NCBI GenBank assembly: GCA_021234155.1
Contig: JAJEKV010000314.1
Span: forward strand, 250,001-314,000
Source: Isoetes taiwanensis
Taxonomy: Eukaryota; Streptophyta; Lycopodiopsida; Isoetales; Isoetaceae
Length of the DNA stretch: 64,000 nucleotides
Reading direction: 5' to 3'
Each line of letters opens with the position of its first letter. Positions within the stretch are counted from its first letter, which is position 1. The notes beneath the pieces were generated by a model. The model ran no database searches. It was not told the origin of the DNA and worked only from the letters and a program-made list of their open reading frames with translations. Shown here piece by piece: positions 57,685 through 64,000 of the stretch. The position numbers and the translations under genes are program-made.

Positions 57685-57905
57685 CTGCCCCCAAAATATG
57701 GTGGCCTAGGCTATGTATGTCTGATCTCAAAGTTGATGGTAAAGTTCTTCTTTCCAAGTTCCTTTGGCAGATCCTCCTGGGCCATGTACAGTCATGTGGA
57801 ATGCATCTGCTTGTTCAGTCATTGGAGCACTATGTTGCTTTTGGCAAACCTGCAGTTAAACTTCAGCTACCCTGGGCTCTCTTCTATCCCCTATAGTTGT
57901 TCCTG
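57679..57905 (+). pseudogene. LINE post-RT fragment
   Basis: LPPKYGGLGYVCLISKLMVK, continuing in the next frame as KFLWQILLGHVQSCGMHLLV, is the segment after the reverse transcriptase in L1-type LINEs (GGLG...LWQ). It is frameshifted and isolated. Decayed continuation may reach about 58340. Confidence 0.55.
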
Positions 57906-58340
57906 CACGCATCTTCCATTCTGAAAGGTCTATTAAAAGCCTGGCAAATCGTGAAGCCCTTAGTGGCCATTGACCCACTACATTGCATGTAAATCTCTTC
58001 TCCCTTCTTGTGACTTCCTTTTGAGTCTCCCGTCTGCGGCCTCTATGCACCCAAGAATGCAGAAGAGGTGGTAGGACGCTAGTGTTTTCACGCTTGACGC
58101 GTGGTACTGCAATGAACTGCTTCTTTCTTGGCCAGCATTTCATGAAAATATCATTTGACTTCACATGACTTCCATATATGGGAAATCGTCACAAATAACA
58201 TTCCCCTTGCACCTAACCACACAGATGAGCGGGTTTGAAGAACCAATGGAGATATATTTCACTGGGTAAAGATTTGGTTCAGCATTACTATACACCTTTG
58301 CCTCCATCTTTACATTGGGCATTGGCGATGTAAGAGGAGC

Positions 58341-58904
58341 ATTTTCATCGCATGTGGAACTGCACTTGGAAAATTTGTCATTGTTGCTCAGTCAGAGAAT
58401 GTGAAGGTCCATTCATATTTAAGCCATGAGTAAGCCCACTTTGCCCTGTGTGCAAGGTGTTGCACGGCATGGATTTAGGCTCGATTTCAAGGCATCACAA
58501 TAGTCAATAAATTCTTCTCTGTTCACTCCCTGGACATTGGTCGAAACTTAAGAAACTAGTGCTCCATATTACAGGAGCATTGGTCTGTTGGGCAATTTAG
58601 AAAAAGCTGATGCCATTTAGTATTCAATGAACATTATTGCTACTCTAGGCAATTTAGAAAAAACTGGTGCCATCTAGTATTCAAAAATGTTCTGGCTACT
58701 CCGGATCGACTGCTTCAAGAGATTGAGGATAGATTATATGATCAATATTTGGTGTCGGCATCATCTAATGATGATAAAGGTGAGAGTTGGGAATAGTATC
58801 TCCATCTTATATAATACTTTCTTCAAGCAATTTTATCTTTTTTAAGTATTTAATATAAGTCATGCATCCTTTAAAAACGCCACACTATCTCCCCGATTGG
58901 GGTT
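58341..58904. other. Unannotated spacer
   Basis: No recognisable feature apart from a local duplication: GGCAATTTAGAAAAA(A/G)CTG occurs twice about 60 bases apart (58590 and 58649). Confidence 0.4.
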
Positions 58905-59020
58905 ATTATATAAATTAATGGAAACCCTTCCGGAAGTTGATAGGGAAACCCTTCCGCTTTCCATTGAACCCTAAGGGTTTCCATATTAGAATCCTAAGGG
59001 TTTCCACTAAAAATAGAATT
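58905..59020. repeat. GGAAACCCTTCC hairpin-type repeat, copy 1
   Basis: It contains GGAAACCCTTCC twice and the complementary AAGGGTTTCC twice (CCTAAGGGTTTCCA), so it can fold on itself. It ends AAGGGTTTCCACTAAAAATAG. A similar block in the same orientation lies at 63823-63950. Confidence 0.65.
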
Positions 59021-60021
59021 TTTTGGGGAAAATATCCGCCCATTTTTAATGATAGAATTAAATAAATAACACTATTTTATTTTTGAGGAAGTTCTTTCAA
59101 AAGATATTTTTTTTCTCGGCCTACCCTCCGTAATTTTTTTTTCGAGAGTGGCGTATCCAGAAGAAGTTTTGACGATTTAGGATTCCGTGAAGTGTTTCAC
59201 TTGGGGATTGAGGATTCACTAAGGGTTTTCTCGTATGTTTCGGTCCGGCTTCAAAAGGTAAGTTTAGGAACATACCGCAAATTCTTGGCTCCTTTTTGAT
59301 CCATTTTGGTCGCAAAAACTGTTTTGTTTGTCTGGTCGATTTCCATAGGATATGGGGAGGCAGATTAGAGGCGCCTTTAATTCTTCTAATGTGAATTTTG
59401 GGAGATTAAGGTCGCTCTATGCAATTTTATGGATGCATGGAGCCGGATTTGCATTTCCGTGATTTCCTTCCTTAATAGCAACGTGATTTCCTTACTTGAT
59501 TTTGTCGCAGATAAATGCGCATCCGCTTAAACTTCATATCTAAGAAACGGATTCTAGAGCCCTATAAGGTAGTTTAGCGTAAAAGATGAGGTTTGGATGT
59601 CGGGTTTCAAAGATATTCGATGAGGTTTGGATGTTTGGGATTTTTGAGCCTTTGGCGTAAGGAAAGAAAGCGTAATCACTATGCTTACACTTTGATAAAT
59701 CTTCTTTTTCCTTCTCAAGTGACTATGCAAATAGAAAGACTATTGCAATGCAAAAAGCAAATGTGTTTTCTTCAATTTCGGCCCGCTTTTTCGGCCCGTT
59801 TTTCTTCAATTTCAGTTCGTTTTTTATATAACCACCGGTAAAAACACTTTGTTAAGCCTTCTAGTTTTTATTATATCGGCCGAGAAGCTCCTGCCATGGC
59901 GTATTCGACGAGATAGGATGCCTGAGCCAATGAGAAGGAGGATGGCTAAGTCCGGCAAGGTGTCGAAGTTCATTTTAGATCTATTGCAAAAAAACAATGC
60001 GTAAAAAAAATTGAGAGTGTG
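59021..60021. other. Unannotated spacer
   Basis: No recognisable gene. Phe- and Arg-rich short frames only. Confidence 0.35.
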
Positions 60022-60545
60022 TCAGACACTAAAAGGACCCATCCGGTGGTATGAGTAAGAGCAACCTACGCCTTTGAAGCAAAGTGACAATGGCTTTACC
60101 AAGCCTCGCAAATGAATTGGTAACTTCTCCAAAGATGATTGCGTGTGTTTTCCCTGCTTCGCATCATCACAGAACAAATCCGGCCTTGAAATCATGTAAA
60201 AAGGGATGGATCCATGAAAATCATAATAGGAAATATCAAGAAAAGCTTGGGATCGATTAGTCAGAACAACCCTCAGAGCTACTGTGGATTCTCGCATCAC
60301 TTAAATTGAGCCAAGAAACAAGACTACAAGCTTGCAACGAAATTAAATAATCGATTGAATTATGAGCATGTTGTCATTCAAGTACAGTTTGGCTCAACTT
60401 TGTAAGAGTTGTAAGTTCAATGGGAAAGCTTCCTGTTAGAAAATTTTGGTGTAAAGAGTGCCCAACTCAAATTCACAAGTTTTCCTAGTGATCCTAGTAT
60501 AGATCCTTCCAACCTATTATTGATTGATTGGGCCCGAGGGATCGA
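60022..60545 (-). pseudogene. LRR protein (receptor-like) fragment, frameshifted
   Basis: Minus-strand frames show leucine-rich-repeat units in order: NRLEGSILGSLGKLVNLS, then NFLTGSFPIELTTLTKLS, then a decayed unit, then SQAFLDISYYDFHGSIPFYM. The LxxLxLxxNxLxGxIP pattern is that of plant extracellular LRR receptor kinases. There are at least two frameshifts and a stop. No kinase or signal peptide was seen, so this is a relic of the ectodomain. Confidence 0.65.
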
Positions 60546-61869
60546 GGCCCCCATTTCCTAAAGCCGTGACTTTAGAATGTCAGGTAATTTAGAATGCATT
60601 GATTTGCTGTGATTTAGAATGCTTTGATTTGCAATGTTTGTTTCAAGTTTGATGTTGGTAGAGGCAATTTTGATTTATAATGTTTTCTTAAAGTTTGAAA
60701 TTGCGTAGGCATATGGTTTTAAATCCACGAGGGCTCTGTTTTGAAGTTGCACAAGGTTAGACAAATTTCTCCATCTCGGCCCCATTATAGCTTATTTTGG
60801 ATGCAATTAGGGAGATAAACAATTGCATCTAGTTCCTTCAAGATTAGCTTAATTCCAACTAATAAATTTTGAATCCTTTTCATCTTGAATGCTTGAAGGT
60901 GGAGCGATTTATCAATTGGGCGGATCATCAATCCTTGGCGAAGTTTTTATTTCCATTAAAAAAATATTAGAAACACTTGGTTTTTGGAGCGATCAAACCC
61001 AAAACTTTACATGTAACAAGTTTATATATTAATGCAAAAGCGCTCTAAGTGCAATTTCATTGCATCTCTATTTCTTCTCTCTCCGTAAATAGTCATGGCA
61101 ATAAGAAAAGCTTCATGGTGTTCTCTAAAAGAAAAAAGGGTTGAAGCTTAGAAGCAACCAAAAAGGGCGCATGTAGAGACGAGCCTTCTATATCGACTTA
61201 GATGCTACCTTTGAGCGATCTTAGCAAGACACCACAAACTAAATGTGAACTAGCCAATTCATTTACAATTATGATTTGTGCGATTGGAATTTCTTGTATG
61301 TTGTCATTGTGCTTAAAATTTGCTAGGGTTTAGGGTTTTCTTTTGTAATAATGCCTTTCTCATATATTTCAAATAAATTACCCGCTATGGTTTTTGTGAT
61401 CTATTCATACGATATGGCGTGATTAGAGGCAAAGCCAGATGCGTTATGCCACCACGGTTCCACAGCCGATTAGGACATTCGGCAACGACGTTAGTCCCTA
61501 GTATAAGCCTCCAGGTTTTTAGTATAAGCTTAGGTTAGTTCCGATTCGTAGTATAAGTTTAGGTTAATCCCTTTAGTATGAGCTTTATCCGATTTGTTCT
61601 CTTTACTTCCATTAGTAAGAGGAGGGAACGTAATATGCATCTCAGATGTAGAGAAAACTTAATTTTTTTTTTTTGTCTATTGCTTTAGAGTTGTGTGAAC
61701 TTAGAATTTAAAATTCTTTAGGGACGAGCTCCATGGGTATTGGAGAATACGCCGATATCTTATACCAGAGCCCTCCATGCTCGACACACCATTGAGCCAT
61801 TTATAGGTCTACCTGGACGAAGCTTTCACGAGGCAACAGAGGCCTGGATAGCCGGCAGAGACACCGATT
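60546..61869. other. Unannotated spacer
   Basis: No recognisable gene. A local repeat of AGTATAAGCTTAGGTTAGT-like text lies at 61500-61590. A T run is at 61661-61672. Confidence 0.35.
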
Positions 61870-61909
61870 GAGGTCACACGCCCCTTTCAGAGAGATGGCC
61901 GTGGAGGGC

Positions 61910-62095
61910 TAATGGATGGCGAAAAAGGCAGAGGTAGAGGCAGGGGGAGAGAGAGGCAGGTAGAGGCGCCACTGTAGAGGGAGAGGAGAGGGGTAGAGGT
62001 AGGCCACTGTGCAGGAGGCAGGCAGGGCAGAGGTAGGCCCCGGGTCGATGTAGAGGCAGAGATCGAGGTGTCCAGTGGAGACAAGGGCAAGGGAC
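61910..62095. repeat. A/G-rich low-complexity tract
   Basis: GAGAGGCAGGTAGAGGC-like text recurs with variation. Minus-strand frames rich in Leu, Pro and Ser are composition artefacts. Confidence 0.6.
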
Positions 62096-63822
62096 CCCAT
62101 TAGTGTGGAGAGTCACATGGAGAGACATATTGAAACACGCCTTTATGCCCCACTCCAAGACGGATTGGGCAAGCGACGGCCATGAGGCATGGACATTTGA
62201 TAGACCGCAGGGGTCATGGCATTATGTACCGTAACGCATACGGACTTTCTATCTAGCATGTGTCTTTGTCCCTTTGAGAGGATGGTTTTCGAGCGGGCGA
62301 AGCTCTGGGCCCCCATCCGGGTTGAGGCTAGACACCGGCTTTAGGCCTCGACCTTGGTTCGAGGATTGCGAGGGAGATTGCCCAAAGAGATACGAGTGGC
62401 GTGCACATGGTTTTGTACCATGTTGTGCGGCAGAGGCCGGCCAGAGGGGACATGTGTTCAGATCTTGTCGAGCCTTTGTCCACGTGGTTCTATTGAGTGA
62501 CGAAAGTCGTTCCTAGACGCAAAGATAATACGATGGTTGGTTGGGAGACCCGCATTATGAGGTTCTACATCATGTAAGTGCAAAGATCATGTCTTTGTGT
62601 GGTATACAATGCTTCATTTTTTCTCGACACATGCTTTGCATACATGCAGGACTATTAGACACTTGTTGTCCGACGAGGATCGTATGTGTGTTGTTTGTGG
62701 ACCCCACGTTCTATCGTGGGCATACCCCTTTCGTGGTGGGATCCAAAGAAATGGCGACGGGGGTTTGCCATCCTTGATCCTTTATTCCGTGATGTACATA
62801 TGGTCCAAGGTGGATTGGAGCAGACATTTGGCAAGTGTTTTGGGCCGTGGGTGCATGGGTGAGTGTTAGTGGAATGTTATGCCTTATTCTTTGCATGTTT
62901 ATGTGTTTGGGGTAACATCTCTTTGTATCATGATAGTTCCCATTGGTGGTTATGCGTTCTCGCCGAGACCTTGGCGATTACTCCACCCTTTAGGGACATC
63001 GAGGATGTGCAAACATCCCCGGTTGTGTTTTGATTCTCGAGGCGCGGAGAAATGTGGTGAGCATTGTACCATTGTCCAACGAGCAGTATATAAATTGCTT
63101 GTAGAATGAGTGGAATGGATGTTTGCTAATGCTAGATCCATATACAGGATGTTTAGGATTTACCTACAGATTAGAGGTGCATCTGAGGAGGTACGGGATG
63201 GGCTTACACCTCTCGTTATCGTGGACATGGACGTGCCTAGCCAGGTTGATGCAACCGGTTGCGGCGTCCGTCTTTTTTGACCATGCGCTTGTTGGCGAAT
63301 AGTTTCTTCATTAAGGATTACATTGATGGAGCCTCGTCTAGTGCTGCTCAGGTACATCACAATAAACCCTTGAATTTTTCTTCTTTTTGCACGACTTGGA
63401 AAGTATCCATACTAACCACTTCATATGATTTTCTTTTATAGGTTGGATGGAATTGGTTTAACCCTTCCTCGCCCGATCAGGGAGAGCGACAAGTCCTCTC
63501 TCCTGCTATTCTGTTATTGTATGCATTGTGGCTTTCTCATAACAAGGCCAAGGGTTTTTGACTCATATGTATCAAAACACTTGTCACATTTATCAAGTAC
63601 TTGAGTTTGCTTACATTTATCAAATACTTAAGTTTGTTCTTTCATGTTACATTTATCATTTACTTAAGTTTGTTTCTTTTTTTCTTTTGGTCTCTTGCAT
63701 GTACGACGGAAGAATATTTAACAAAGACAAAGGTTATGCAATATAGATTATGTAGAGCATAGTGCCATGATGCAACATAATAGAGTGCAACTTCACACGT
63801 ACGCACTATCGAGTTTCTAACT
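62096..63822. other. Unannotated region
   Basis: About 1.7 kb with several short frames, somewhat more GC-rich than its surroundings. Frames at 62274-62516 and 62541-62777 (+) have no recognised domain. No supported gene. A motif CATTTATCA(A/T)(A/G)TACTTAAGTTTG recurs three times at 63588-63671. Confidence 0.35.
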
Positions 63823-63950
63823 GCATATGGAAACCTAACCTATTTTCCTCCTCATGTGGAAACCTAACCTGTTTTCCTCATCCCATGGAAACCCTTCCCA
63901 ATTTCCATCATGCAAGGAAACCGGGAAGGGTTTCCACTCAAAATTTGAAT
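63823..63950. repeat. GGAAACC hairpin-type repeat, copy 2
   Basis: GGAAACCTAACC is repeated twice, then GGAAACCCTTCC and GGGAAGGGTTTCCACT. The last part (AAGGGTTTCCACTCAAAATT) matches the end of the copy at 58905-59020. Confidence 0.65.
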
Positions 63951-64000
63951 TTTGATCAAATTTTGAGTGACGTGCGCTCGATGGACGTGCGCCTTAATGT

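Noticed and set aside
61874-62158. Minus-strand Leu/Pro/Ser-rich frames
   Set aside because: They mirror an A/G-rich low-complexity tract.

Overview
The window looks like a piece of a large, repeat-rich nuclear genome of a land plant that makes flagellated sperm. The strongest evidence is an apparently intact 13-exon gene for the centriole cartwheel protein SAS-6 (18483-21475, + strand). SAS-6 is kept in plants with motile sperm (bryophytes, lycophytes, ferns, cycads, Ginkgo) and is lost in flowering plants and conifers. The rest fits a seed-free plant, most plausibly a fern: short GT-AG introns, decayed PPR, LRR and HSP70 copies, a chromodomain Ty3/gypsy element and several LINE lineages. 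The species call is inference.

Layout. 1-211: end of a SWIM zinc-finger coding region. 505-17524: a mosaic of repeats. Two 2.1-kb direct repeats (505-2614 and 15399-17524) carry a LINE C-terminal fragment. Between them a ~670-bp sequence is tandemly duplicated, and its first copy is split by a 10.45-kb minus-strand LTR retrotransposon (3349-13799) with 5-bp CCAAA target duplications, a tRNA-Met-type primer site and a polypurine tract, but no recognisable gag-pol. The second tandem copy preserves the unfilled target site. 18483-21475: SAS-6. 22140-23705: purine tract, tRNA-like SINE heads and CT-rich DNA. 23706-26955: a 5'-truncated LINE bounded by CT-rich DNA on both sides. 28415-31690: decayed chromovirus. 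31846-32660: HSP70 pseudogene (-). 33236-34465: a LINE tail (-). 35230-43540: two nested L1-type LINEs (-); the inner one has a 14-base poly(A) and perfect 17-bp target duplications. Both lack the reverse transcriptase YxDD block.

43541-64000 is mostly non-coding. It holds a foldback element (46129-46505), a degenerate T-rich array, a 1.5-kb minisatellite of ~18-bp units (49402-50908), a small two-exon gene (52691-53015), an array of near-palindromic units (53755-54140), a seven-exon gene on the minus strand for a 335-aa AT-hook protein (54701-56388), fragments of PPR, LINE and LRR genes, and two copies of a GGAAACCCTTCC-rich motif.

Three genes look able to make protein: SAS-6, the AT-hook gene and the two-exon small gene. 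All three were assembled by reading splice sites and checking that the phase is kept. I see no sign that they work together. Most other coding sequence is transposon-derived and broken by stops, frameshifts or deletions.
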